The position numbers and the translations under genes were made by a program. DNA of 64,000 nt from NCBI RefSeq assembly GCF_013184525.1, contig NZ_JAAOIZ010000005.1, positions 496,001-560,000 on the forward strand. The letters are read 5' to 3'. Shown one piece after another: positions 1-8,153 of the stretch. The number at the start of each line of letters is the position of its first letter. Position 1 is the first letter of the stretch. Source of the stretch: Chryseobacterium sp. LAM-KRS1 (lineage in GTDB: Bacteria > Bacteroidota > Bacteroidia > Flavobacteriales > Weeksellaceae). The notes under the pieces were generated by a model that was given only the letters and a program-made list of their open reading frames with translations, made no database searches and had not been told where the DNA came from.

Positions 1-501
1 GTGATCAGAAGAAAAATCTATGCGGTACTTTCCAAAAACTCATCACAGTTTCTGACTACAAAAGGGACTGACTATAACTTAACATATGATGGTGTGGTAA
101 GCGGTATTAATACAGATCACCTGTCCTTTAATAGCCAAAAAGACAGAATCAATTTACCCCCCAATAAAACATTTAAAATAACCGGATACATTGGAATTAA
201 AGGAAGTACCACTGGTAATAGCAATACCACTCCCGGTTATATCACATCTCTGTTTTCAGCCGGTGGTGACGCTGAAGCAATCGTAACAACCCAGGGATAT
301 ACGGAATCGTCTACAGAAACCTTTGATGATGGGGGTGTTACTCCTCCTATTATCATCGTAACAACAGGTTCCGCTGGCAACGCGTATGTTGAACTCAAGG
401 TACGTTATGGAGGAAGTAATGCCGGAAACTCAGGATATTATGTTTCAGGAGCATCTACAAGAACATCTGTAGGAACCTATGTTTTACTGGAGGAATTATA
501 A
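1..501 (+). CDS. Hypothetical protein, C-terminal part (5' end outside window)
   Basis: The frame is open from the first base to a TAA at 499-501, so this is very likely the C-terminal end of a longer protein; the GTG at base 1 is probably not the true start. The 166 visible residues are rich in Gly, Ser, Thr and Asn, with alternating beta-strand-like stretches and a Gly/Asn-rich turn region near the end. They end in a hydrophobic strand (Y-V-L-L-E-E-L), which resembles the end of a C1q/TNF-like or other beta-sandwich domain of a surface protein. No catalytic motif is visible. The family cannot be assigned from the sequence shown. Confidence 0.6.
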   Translation: MIRRKIYAVLSKNSSQFLTTKGTDYNLTYDGVVSGINTDHLSFNSQKDRINLPPNKTFKITGYIGIKGSTTGNSNTTPGYITSLFSAGGDAEAIVTTQGYTESSTETFDDGGVTPPIIIVTTGSAGNAYVELKVRYGGSNAGNSGYYVSGASTRTSVGTYVLLEEL

Positions 502-530
502 ATATTATTTTTATTTTTTAATAAAAAACA

Positions 531-561
531 AGGTAGGCTGTCTAAAAAAGACAGCCTACTT
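531..561 (-). terminator. Rho-independent terminator of the PUL operon
   Basis: A perfect 10-bp inverted repeat (533-542 with 550-559, GTAGGCTGTC / GACAGCCTAC) has a 7-nt A-rich loop and further weak pairing at the base. Read on the minus strand it is followed by a T-rich tract. It lies 30 bp beyond the stop of the last minus-strand PUL gene, so it most likely ends the glucan operon; plus-strand transcripts of the preceding gene may also stop here. Confidence 0.8.
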
Positions 562-589
562 AAATAAAAAAATATTAATATGAAGTGTA

Positions 590-2029
590 TTATAGAATTA
601 CTGTTTGTATGGAATGCGCCGGCGCAGGAAGTTTGGCAGCCATTCCTTCGATCCAGAGGCTCGCATTGATATCACTATCTGTATTATTCATAATAACGGT
701 AACCAACTGGCCGTTCTCATTCATGAATGAGGTAGAAATCAACCCTGATGTATTGGTAGAGCTTCCAATTCTTTGCGCATTGGGTTTAATATACTTTGAA
801 ACATGCCCTACATAATAATATTCGTAGGTATAATGTACTTCTCCTGACTGGGTATCTGCAATAATCGGAGCAAAACATAAATTTCCTACATGATTCGGAC
901 CTCCTGTTTCGTCAAGCAAAACATTCCAGTCCGTCCATAATGAAGTACCTCTGTTAAAGTCATTGATCATATTTTTTCCGTACAATTCACCAAGACTTAC
1001 ATCATTGATCCTTGACATATTGAAAACTTCCTTACATCCTTCTGTAAAAGCCAGGAACTTATCCGGAAATGCCCTGTGTGTTTCCCCAACATTATCAAAC
1101 AACTGGGTCTTATTGTGCCAGGTCTCATACCAATGATATGCAATTCCTGAAGCATATTTTGAAGTCTCAGGATCACTTAAAGTTGTTGTGGCTCTTTGAA
1201 AGATCAGATCTCTGTTATGATCCCAGATCATTACTTTTTTATCTTTAAATCCGTTTTTCCATAGAGTGGGTCCCAGGTTATTCTTCAGGAAAGCGGCCTC
1301 TTCTTCAGCAGTGTACAAACAAGATTCCCAGGTTTGCTTAGCCATGGCTTCATTTTGTACAGTTAATCCCCAGATTTTGATTCCTCTTTTTTCATATTCC
1401 CTGATGAACTTTATATAATAATCCGCCCAGGTCTGATAATACTGGTTCTCAAGCCGGCCTCCATTCAGCATATTTTTATTCGATTTCATCCATGCCGGTG
1501 GGCTCCATGGTGAAAAATACAATTTGAACTGATTCCCTATCGCCTTTTGAGCTTCCTGGATCATCGGTATTTTATATTTTTCATCATGAGCAACGGAGAA
1601 TGATTTTAATGAGGTATCATTATCTTCTACATACGTGTACGAATCACTTGAAAAATCACATGAATTCATATTGGTACGCACTACAGTATAGCCTAATCCA
1701 TTCTTACCATAATAGGCTTCTATGATTTCTTTCTGCTTATCCTTCGGGAGTTTATAAAACGTCTCTGCAGCTGCATCTGTTATTGCACCTCCGATTCCGA
1801 TCAGTTTCTGATATTTAAAATCCGGGTCTACAAAAACACAGGCTTCATTTTCTTTAGGCTGATCAAATTTTGCAAACTGCACCATTCCCTTATCTACCAT
1901 CTTTTCGTCAGTTTTGGAATTCGTCAGTATAACCCTGGCCGATTTTCCGGCATTCTTCTTCCAGTAATTCTGTGCATTGACATGACTGGCTATCCCTGCA
2001 ATAAGACAGCTTACAATTAGTTTTTTCAT
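590..2029 (-). CDS. GH30 family glycoside hydrolase (probable endo-beta-1,6-glucanase / glucosylceramidase-like)
   Basis: This 479-residue secreted enzyme begins with a signal peptide (M-K-K-L-I ... N-A-Q, residues 1-20). The catalytic (beta/alpha)8 barrel of clan GH-A is recognisable from Y-F-S-P-W-S-P-P-A-W-M (about 171-181), the acid/base Glu227 in T-V-Q-N-E and the nucleophile Glu330 in A-F-T-E-G. Bacteroidota GH30 enzymes of this type commonly cut beta-1,6-glucan (pustulan, branches of yeast or laminarin glucans); other GH30 members are glucosylceramidases or xylanases, so the substrate is inferred. It is the last gene of the PUL, 43 bp after the GH16 gene, and a second GH30 lies three genes upstream. 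It lacks a lipobox, unlike its paralogue, so it may be periplasmic or released. Confidence 0.88.
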   Translation of the reverse strand: MKKLIVSCLIAGIASHVNAQNYWKKNAGKSARVILTNSKTDEKMVDKGMVQFAKFDQPKENEACVFVDPDFKYQKLIGIGGAITDAAAETFYKLPKDKQKEIIEAYYGKNGLGYTVVRTNMNSCDFSSDSYTYVEDNDTSLKSFSVAHDEKYKIPMIQEAQKAIGNQFKLYFSPWSPPAWMKSNKNMLNGGRLENQYYQTWADYYIKFIREYEKRGIKIWGLTVQNEAMAKQTWESCLYTAEEEAAFLKNNLGPTLWKNGFKDKKVMIWDHNRDLIFQRATTTLSDPETSKYASGIAYHWYETWHNKTQLFDNVGETHRAFPDKFLAFTEGCKEVFNMSRINDVSLGELYGKNMINDFNRGTSLWTDWNVLLDETGGPNHVGNLCFAPIIADTQSGEVHYTYEYYYVGHVSKYIKPNAQRIGSSTNTSGLISTSFMNENGQLVTVIMNNTDSDINASLWIEGMAAKLPAPAHSIQTVIL

Positions 2030-2072
2030 TATTATTACTTCCTGTTTTTACGGAGCTGTGCAACTCCCTTCA

Positions 2073-2882
2073 TTATTTATTCTGATAAACCCGTACATAA
2101 TCTATATAGTACTTCTGAGGAAAAATAGAGTCATCAATTCCTTCTTTTCCACCCCAGAATCCACCTATAGCCAAATTCAAAATGATATAATACGGCTGGT
2201 TAAAGGGCCAGGCTTCGTTTGTTTTTTCCTCGTTCTCGTACGTGAAAAATTTTTTATCGTCAATATAAACCTCTATTTTTTCCGGCGTCCAGTCTGCTTT
2301 ATACACATGGTAGCGTTCACTGGCATCATTAACAATCAAAGTATCTGTTTTCTGAGTTCCCTTGATATGATTGTATTTTTTCGTGTGCACTGATGCATGG
2401 ATGTATCCGGGATTGAATCCCACATGTTCCATAATATCAAGTTCTCCATCATCCGGCCACTTCTTCATATTCTCACTCATCATCCATATGGCAGGCCACG
2501 TTCCTCTTCCTTTGGGTAATTTAGCCCTTACTTCAATTGTTCCATATTGAAAAGAGAACTTCCCTTTGGTTAAAAGTCGTGCAGATGTGTATTTATTTTT
2601 ATCCCATGCTTCTTTTCTTGCTTCGATCACCAGATTCCCATTTTCCATTCTTGCATTTTCAGGGCGGTCTTTTGTATAATACTGAGCTTCCTCATTTCCA
2701 AAACCACCTCCGCCTACATCATAATTCCATTTTGATGAATCAGGTAATCCCTTTCCATTAAATTCATCACTCCAGATCAGCTTCCTGCCGGAATCTGTTT
2801 TATATGAAGCACAATCTAACACTGAAAACAGCAGCATCCCTCCAACCCATACATGTAAACTATTTCGAAAAAAAAATTTCAT
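2073..2882 (-). CDS. GH16 family beta-glucanase (laminarinase type)
   Basis: The open frame could start at 2915, but the Met at 2882 gives a normal signal peptide (M-K-F-F-F-R-N ...) and 269 residues, so that start is preferred. The GH16 catalytic motif E-L-D-I-M-E-H is complete, with nucleophile Glu147 and acid/base Glu152 counted from this start. The extra residue in E-x-D-x-x-E is typical of laminarinases (endo-beta-1,3 or 1,3(4)-glucanases). W-P-A-I-W-M precedes it as in the family. The signal ends in V-L-D-C, where Asp replaces the usual small residue before the lipid-modified Cys, so lipoprotein status is uncertain. The 45-bp gap to the upstream GH3 gene contains a GC-rich hairpin (2898-2913) that could tune expression or mRNA stability. 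Confidence 0.9.
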   Translation of the reverse strand: MKFFFRNSLHVWVGGMLLFSVLDCASYKTDSGRKLIWSDEFNGKGLPDSSKWNYDVGGGGFGNEEAQYYTKDRPENARMENGNLVIEARKEAWDKNKYTSARLLTKGKFSFQYGTIEVRAKLPKGRGTWPAIWMMSENMKKWPDDGELDIMEHVGFNPGYIHASVHTKKYNHIKGTQKTDTLIVNDASERYHVYKADWTPEKIEVYIDDKKFFTYENEEKTNEAWPFNQPYYIILNLAIGGFWGGKEGIDDSIFPQKYYIDYVRVYQNK

Positions 2883-2927
2883 ATGCGTTAATATAAAGCG
2901 GGCTACTACCCGCATTAGTAATCCTGG

Positions 2928-5150
2928 CTATTTAATCCAATTAATTTTCTTTGTCTGAACTTCCTGAGAGTTTGTTCCTACCATAATTTCAAATTCACCC
3001 CCTTCCCAATCAAAATTCAACTTGTCGTCATAGAATTTTAAATTTTCAGGTGACAGTGTAAAACTCACAGTTTTCGTTTCTCCTTTTTTCAGGAATATTT
3101 TTTGAAATCCTTTTAACTCTTTTACCGGTCTTACCACTTTTCCGAATAAGTCTCTAATGTAAAGCTGCACGACTTCTTCACCGTCATAATTTCCATTATT
3201 GGAAACATTAACTTTAATTTGTAAAGATTGATTTCCTCTAAGATTTTCAGAACTTAATGTCATATCGGAATATTTGAATTTTGTGTAACTCAATCCATAT
3301 CCAAAAGGAAATTTAGGGTCATTATCCAGATCGATATATGCTGAAACATAACTCCTTTCTTTATTGGTTTTTGCCGGTCTTCCGGTATTATAATGGTTAT
3401 AATACACAGGGATCTGACCTTCAGTTCTGGGAAAAGTCATCGGAAGCTTTCCACCCGGATTTACAGAACCAAAAAGGACATCCGCAATTGAATTTCCTGC
3501 TTCAGTACCAAGCCACCATGTGTATAAAATTGTTGGAATATGGTCCGCTGCCCAATCAAAAACCAAAGGTCTTCCTGCATTAATCATTAAAACAACTGGT
3601 TTTCCTGTTTTTGCAATTTCCTTCAATAATTCTTCCTGAACTCCAGAAAAGTGAATATTGCTTCTGCTCTTCGCCTCTCCACTCATAGCGTGCCCTTCAC
3701 CCAAGGTCATAATAACCACATCCGCTTTTTTTGCCGTCTCTATTGCTTCAGCAAACATAGAGCGATCCTGATCGTCAACATTACATCCTTTGGCATACAA
3801 TAATGTGGAACCTTTATCTAGTTGATTTTTAATTCCATCAAACTGGCTCACAATTCTTTGATTGTCATCTTTGAATGCTACAGACCAGAAACCATGATTC
3901 GCAACAGTTTCTTTCCCGAAAGGACCTATCAAAGCTACAGTTTTTGTAGATTTTGAGAGTGGCAGAACGCTATTCTGATTTTTTAAAAGGACGATACTTT
4001 TTGAACCGAACTCTCTTCCAAACTTCCTGTTCTCAAGATTATCAGTCTGTTCTTTTTGTCTTTTCTCATCACTAAAACGGTAAGGATCATCAAACAACCC
4101 CATTTCGAATTTTTTAATTAAAATTCTTCTGGCCGCATCATCAATAAATTTCGGGTCTACTTTTCCGTCTTTTACAAGTTTGGGAAGTTCAGCCATATAA
4201 ACACGGCTTTCCATATCCATATCACTTCCTGCAATAATAGCCTTTTCAGCAGCTTCCGCTTTATCCTTTGTATATCCGTGGTTCACCATTTCACCAATGC
4301 TGCCCCAATCTGAAACCACAAAGCCTTTATAGTTCCACGACCCTTTTAACAGGTCTCTGAGGATGTATTGGTTTGCCGTCGCAGGAATTCCATTAATGTC
4401 ATTAAATGAATTCATAAACGTAGCAACTCCGGCCTCTGCTGCTGCTTTAAAAGGGGGTAAATAAGTTTCATTCAATTGTCTGGGGCTCATGTCCACAGAA
4501 TTATAATCTCTACCACCCACTGCAGCACCATAGGCTGCAAAATGTTTGGCACAGGCCATTATAGCATCAAGGTTTCCTAAACCTTTCCCCTGAAATCCTT
4601 TGATTCTTGCCAGGCCAATTAAAGTACCGAGATATGTATCCTCACCCGAGCCTTCCATGACCCTTCCCCATCTCGGATCTCTGGCAATATCGACCATCGG
4701 TGCAAAAGTCCAGTGGATGCCATATGCTGAAGCTTCCGTTGCTGCAATTCTTTCAGACTTTTCAATTAATCCTAAATCCCAGCTCGCAGCTTGTCCGATA
4801 TTCACAGGGAATGTTGTTCTATAGCCATGGATCACATCCTGCCCAAACAATAATGGAATTTTCAACCTTGATTCCAACGCTAATTTCTGAAAAGCTCTTG
4901 TTTCTTCTACACCAGCTACATTGAGCATGGAACCTACCTTACCTTTTTTTATTTCTTCAAGAACAGTTGCCGAATTGGAATTCTGGGGTCCTGTTGCATA
5001 AGCAAAACCACTATATTGAACCAATTGTCCTACTTTTTCTTCTAATGTCATTTTGGACAGAAGCTCAGAAACTTTCTGGTCGATTGTTTTTTGTCCGTAT
5101 GTATTCAGGCCGAAAGTAGCAAATGCCAGTAAGAAATAAACTCTTTTCAT
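2928..5150 (-). CDS. bglX: GH3 beta-glucosidase, periplasmic (BglX-like)
   Basis: The 740-residue protein matches the usual BglX length. It has an N-terminal signal peptide ending near residue 19 (N-T-Y-G-Q), the GH3 TIM-barrel domain (about 25-370) with K-H-F-A-A-Y-G and the nucleophile Asp281 in V-S-D-W-G, the alpha/beta sandwich domain (about 390-600) with the acid/base loop G-E-G-H-A-M-S-G-E, and a C-terminal fibronectin III-like domain (about 650-735). It should release glucose from the non-reducing end of beta-gluco-oligosaccharides brought in by the SusCD pair. It lies 3 bp after the GH30 lipoprotein gene, clearly in the same operon. Confidence 0.93.
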   Translation of the reverse strand: MKRVYFLLAFATFGLNTYGQKTIDQKVSELLSKMTLEEKVGQLVQYSGFAYATGPQNSNSATVLEEIKKGKVGSMLNVAGVEETRAFQKLALESRLKIPLLFGQDVIHGYRTTFPVNIGQAASWDLGLIEKSERIAATEASAYGIHWTFAPMVDIARDPRWGRVMEGSGEDTYLGTLIGLARIKGFQGKGLGNLDAIMACAKHFAAYGAAVGGRDYNSVDMSPRQLNETYLPPFKAAAEAGVATFMNSFNDINGIPATANQYILRDLLKGSWNYKGFVVSDWGSIGEMVNHGYTKDKAEAAEKAIIAGSDMDMESRVYMAELPKLVKDGKVDPKFIDDAARRILIKKFEMGLFDDPYRFSDEKRQKEQTDNLENRKFGREFGSKSIVLLKNQNSVLPLSKSTKTVALIGPFGKETVANHGFWSVAFKDDNQRIVSQFDGIKNQLDKGSTLLYAKGCNVDDQDRSMFAEAIETAKKADVVIMTLGEGHAMSGEAKSRSNIHFSGVQEELLKEIAKTGKPVVLMINAGRPLVFDWAADHIPTILYTWWLGTEAGNSIADVLFGSVNPGGKLPMTFPRTEGQIPVYYNHYNTGRPAKTNKERSYVSAYIDLDNDPKFPFGYGLSYTKFKYSDMTLSSENLRGNQSLQIKVNVSNNGNYDGEEVVQLYIRDLFGKVVRPVKELKGFQKIFLKKGETKTVSFTLSPENLKFYDDKLNFDWEGGEFEIMVGTNSQEVQTKKINWIK

Positions 5151-5153
5151 AAT

Positions 5154-6584
5154 TTAGAAAATATAGGTTGCAACAGCGTTTCCGGGTAAACTTACCTGAG
5201 CTGTTTTTTGATTAAATTTAAGAGAGAAGGTCTCTTCTGTTTTATTATTATTTTGTACGATCAAAACTGTTCTTCCTTCAGGTGTTCTGAATGCTACAGT
5301 CGACAGATTATCGGTTTGAGATGAAGCTATCCTTTGCGAGTTTGCCGGAATGAACTTAGAAGCGTGCGCAATAATGTAATACGAAACGTTTCTCGTGAAA
5401 TTTTCTTTATCGGAAACTGTAATGGCTCCTTTACATTCCGTACAGCCACCTTCAGTGTGCGGCTTATACTGCGGATCATTAGCAAGGTTCCATTCCAGAG
5501 CTATTTTACTCCAGTTTCTCATAGAACCGATGATCACATTCTTGGTATGCCAATTCAGATCTTCATTAAAGTTGCTCCTGGAACCTGTCCACTGCTCTGT
5601 AAAATAAAGGTTTTTATCAGGATAAGCATTATGGACAGTACTTAACGCAGAAATATCGCCTTCATAAAGATGGAATGCAGAACCATCCACATATTGATAA
5701 GCTTCAGGATCACTTAGTATGTTGGTTGCGTATTCAGGTTTATTACAATTGTGGTCGTACACAACAATCTTAGTTGTAATGCCTTTAGATTTAAAAGCAG
5801 GTCCCAAATGATTTTTAATAAAATCTTTCTGCTGATCAGAGGTCATATATAAACTCGGATTGTTTCCCGGGTGTAAGGGTTCATTCTGAGGAGTAATGGC
5901 ATCAATTGTAATCCCTTCTTTTTTCATTCCCTGAATGTATTTTACAAAGTAATCAGCATATACCTTATAGTACTCAGGCTTTAAACTTCCCCCTTTTGAC
6001 TTTCCGTTATCTTTCATCCAGACAGGTGCAGACCAGGGTGCCGAAATAAACTTAATTTTAGGATTAATTGCTAAAATCTCCTTTAGCATAGCAATCAGAT
6101 CTTTGTCCTTTGCAAGACTGAAATGTTGTAATGATGGATCTTTTTGTCCTTCCGGTAAATCGTCATAGGAGAAAACTTCACCGTCAAGATCTGAAGCTCC
6201 GACACTCAATCTTATATAAGAGACTGAAATGGACTGATCCTTTTTACCAAAAAGCTCATATAATAATGCTTTTCTTTTAGTTTCTGAAAGCCTGTTGATT
6301 ACTTCCACACTTCCTCCTGTCAGCGTATATCCAAAACCGTCAATATATTGAAACTTTTGCTGGTCATCAATTTCAATATTCTGACTGCTACCCGGATTGT
6401 TTGTAAAACCAATTGAAGGTTGCTGTTGTAATTTTATACTCTCATCTCCTTTCGTAAGCCATATCTGAACTTCGTTTCTTGTACTTACCGAATGTGACTT
6501 GCATGCTGATAAAGATAAAAGTACCACACCACAAAGTGGTGTGATACTTCTAAAAAAGAAACTATATAAACTGTGAAACTTCAT
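5154..6584 (-). CDS. GH30 family glycoside hydrolase, outer-membrane lipoprotein
   Basis: This 476-residue enzyme has a canonical lipobox L-S-A-C (Cys28). The GH30 catalytic pair is present: acid/base Glu235 in T-P-Q-N-E-P and nucleophile Glu330 in Y-F-T-E-Q. Y-I-D-G-F-G-Y-T-L-T-G-G near residues 80-91 matches the N-terminal barrel entrance of GH30. It is diverged from the GH30 at the end of the operon, and their motifs differ around the acid/base (P-Q-N-E-P against V-Q-N-E-A), so the two may act on different chain lengths or linkages. As the lipoprotein directly after susD it is the likely surface endo-enzyme that makes oligosaccharides for import. It is 4 bp from susD and 3 bp from the GH3 gene. 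Confidence 0.9.
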   Translation of the reverse strand: MKFHSLYSFFFRSITPLCGVVLLSLSACKSHSVSTRNEVQIWLTKGDESIKLQQQPSIGFTNNPGSSQNIEIDDQQKFQYIDGFGYTLTGGSVEVINRLSETKRKALLYELFGKKDQSISVSYIRLSVGASDLDGEVFSYDDLPEGQKDPSLQHFSLAKDKDLIAMLKEILAINPKIKFISAPWSAPVWMKDNGKSKGGSLKPEYYKVYADYFVKYIQGMKKEGITIDAITPQNEPLHPGNNPSLYMTSDQQKDFIKNHLGPAFKSKGITTKIVVYDHNCNKPEYATNILSDPEAYQYVDGSAFHLYEGDISALSTVHNAYPDKNLYFTEQWTGSRSNFNEDLNWHTKNVIIGSMRNWSKIALEWNLANDPQYKPHTEGGCTECKGAITVSDKENFTRNVSYYIIAHASKFIPANSQRIASSQTDNLSTVAFRTPEGRTVLIVQNNNKTEETFSLKFNQKTAQVSLPGNAVATYIF

Positions 6585-6588
6585 GTTT

Positions 6589-8142
6589 TTAGTAGCCAGG
6601 GTTTTGTTTTAATGCTGTATTTACTAGTTCATTAAAAGGAATTGGCAAAATTTCATTTTTACCTGCAGTAAAGCCTCTTGCTCCCAATTTTGCCGGAGCA
6701 TCCCCCCATCTTACCAGGTCGAACCATCTATGTCCCTCACCTGCTAGCTCTCTCCTTCTTTCGTCTTTAATGGCCTGCATAGAAACCGGAACTGAAGCTA
6801 ATCCTACTCTAGCTCTTACTGCATCCAGTAATGCCTGAGCTCTTGCTCCAGAACCTCCTAAGGCTTCGGCTTCCATGAGATAAGTATCTGCTAGTCTGAT
6901 GGCAATAAAGTTTTGACGGTAATTCAACTCAGTTGGCCCGGGTTGATTAGATTTATCAGCAGTTCTTGGTACATATTTATTCAAGAAATACCCTGTATCT
7001 TTAAATCCAGGTGAATAAGAAATCTTATTATCTGCTTTTAACTGTTTAGCATTGAATATAGTAGCATCTAAACGAGGATCTCCTTGCATAAAATTAAATA
7101 AATCTTCTGTAGCAGGATTGAACCCCCAGCCTGAAGAAAGATCAGGAGCATTGTTTGGTGGACTACCTGCCGGAGGAACAATACGTCCATAAGATATGAT
7201 CCCTACCATTTGATTGATCGTATTTCCTTCATCTTTCCCAGTCCCCCAAAATGGCCAATCCGCATTACTTTTATTGGTATGCATTACCTCTAAGATGGAT
7301 TCTGTAGTAAATTTATTATCTACTTTCCATAAATCAGCAAAATTAGCAACTAATTTATATCCATACTGGCTTGTAGTACCTGGATCTCCATTTACCATTG
7401 CAAATTGGGCAGCTGCTTCAGTATTCTTTTTATCATATAAATAAATTTTCCCTAAAATAGCACGTGCAGATCCTTGAGTAATTCTTCCTACTTCACTTTT
7501 ATTACTAGACGGAATAGATAAAGGAAGATCATTAATAGCTGAAACAATATCCGATTCTATCTGAGCATAAACATCCGCTGGATTTGCTTGAGGAATATTA
7601 TAGAAATCGTCGTTTGCTAATATTGGCTTTAAGATGAGAGGAATGTTTTTGAACATTCTCAACAATTCAAAGTAATACAAAGATCTTAATACTTTAGCTT
7701 CAGCTATAAATCTTTTTCTGGTCTGGTCATTCATATTTGCATTAGGAATTCTATCTAATAAAAGATTTGCTTTTGCAATTCCCTGATAATAATCTTTCCA
7801 GTAGCTGAGTGGCATAATGATAGGATTGATCGTATAATTAGAAAAACCCTGAATACCGGCACCATCCGTAGAGCTTCCACCTCCTGAGAAGAAGTCATCA
7901 GATGCGCCATTAAAGAAAGTAACCTCATTTTCAAATCCACCAGAATACTTTCTTAGCATGTCATAAACAGCAACTAAACCTGAAAAAGATTGTTCTTCAT
8001 TTTTAAAATAGTTATCGGAGTCAAATGTCCCAGTATTTTGCACATCTTCGAGATTGCTATTGTTACAAGATATTGCTCCATAACTTATACCTGTCAATAA
8101 TAAGACAGATAAACTCTTATATATAAATCTTTTATTTTTCAT
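6589..8142 (-). CDS. susD: SusD/RagB family glycan-binding lipoprotein
   Basis: The 517-residue lipoprotein has a signal peptide and lipobox A-I-S-C (Cys26). The SusD/RagB fold is supported by the TPR-like N-terminal half (L-R-S-L-Y-Y-F-E-L-L-R near residue 150) and the conserved C-terminal segment with R-R-E-L-A-G-E-G-H-R-W-F-D-L-V-R-W-G-D, a family hallmark. It binds glycan at the cell surface and acts as the lid of the SusC transporter. It starts 11 bp after susC and is followed after 4 bp by the GH30 lipoprotein gene. It is a SusD homologue and not the starch protein itself; the substrate is inferred from the linked GH30/GH16/GH3 enzymes. Confidence 0.95.
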   Translation of the reverse strand: MKNKRFIYKSLSVLLLTGISYGAISCNNSNLEDVQNTGTFDSDNYFKNEEQSFSGLVAVYDMLRKYSGGFENEVTFFNGASDDFFSGGGSSTDGAGIQGFSNYTINPIIMPLSYWKDYYQGIAKANLLLDRIPNANMNDQTRKRFIAEAKVLRSLYYFELLRMFKNIPLILKPILANDDFYNIPQANPADVYAQIESDIVSAINDLPLSIPSSNKSEVGRITQGSARAILGKIYLYDKKNTEAAAQFAMVNGDPGTTSQYGYKLVANFADLWKVDNKFTTESILEVMHTNKSNADWPFWGTGKDEGNTINQMVGIISYGRIVPPAGSPPNNAPDLSSGWGFNPATEDLFNFMQGDPRLDATIFNAKQLKADNKISYSPGFKDTGYFLNKYVPRTADKSNQPGPTELNYRQNFIAIRLADTYLMEAEALGGSGARAQALLDAVRARVGLASVPVSMQAIKDERRRELAGEGHRWFDLVRWGDAPAKLGARGFTAGKNEILPIPFNELVNTALKQNPGY

Positions 8143-8153
8143 TTTTCTTTAAA

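Noticed and set aside
585..815. Plus-strand open frame of 76 codons
   Set aside because: It lies antisense within the GH30 gene, has no family features and poor codon pattern.
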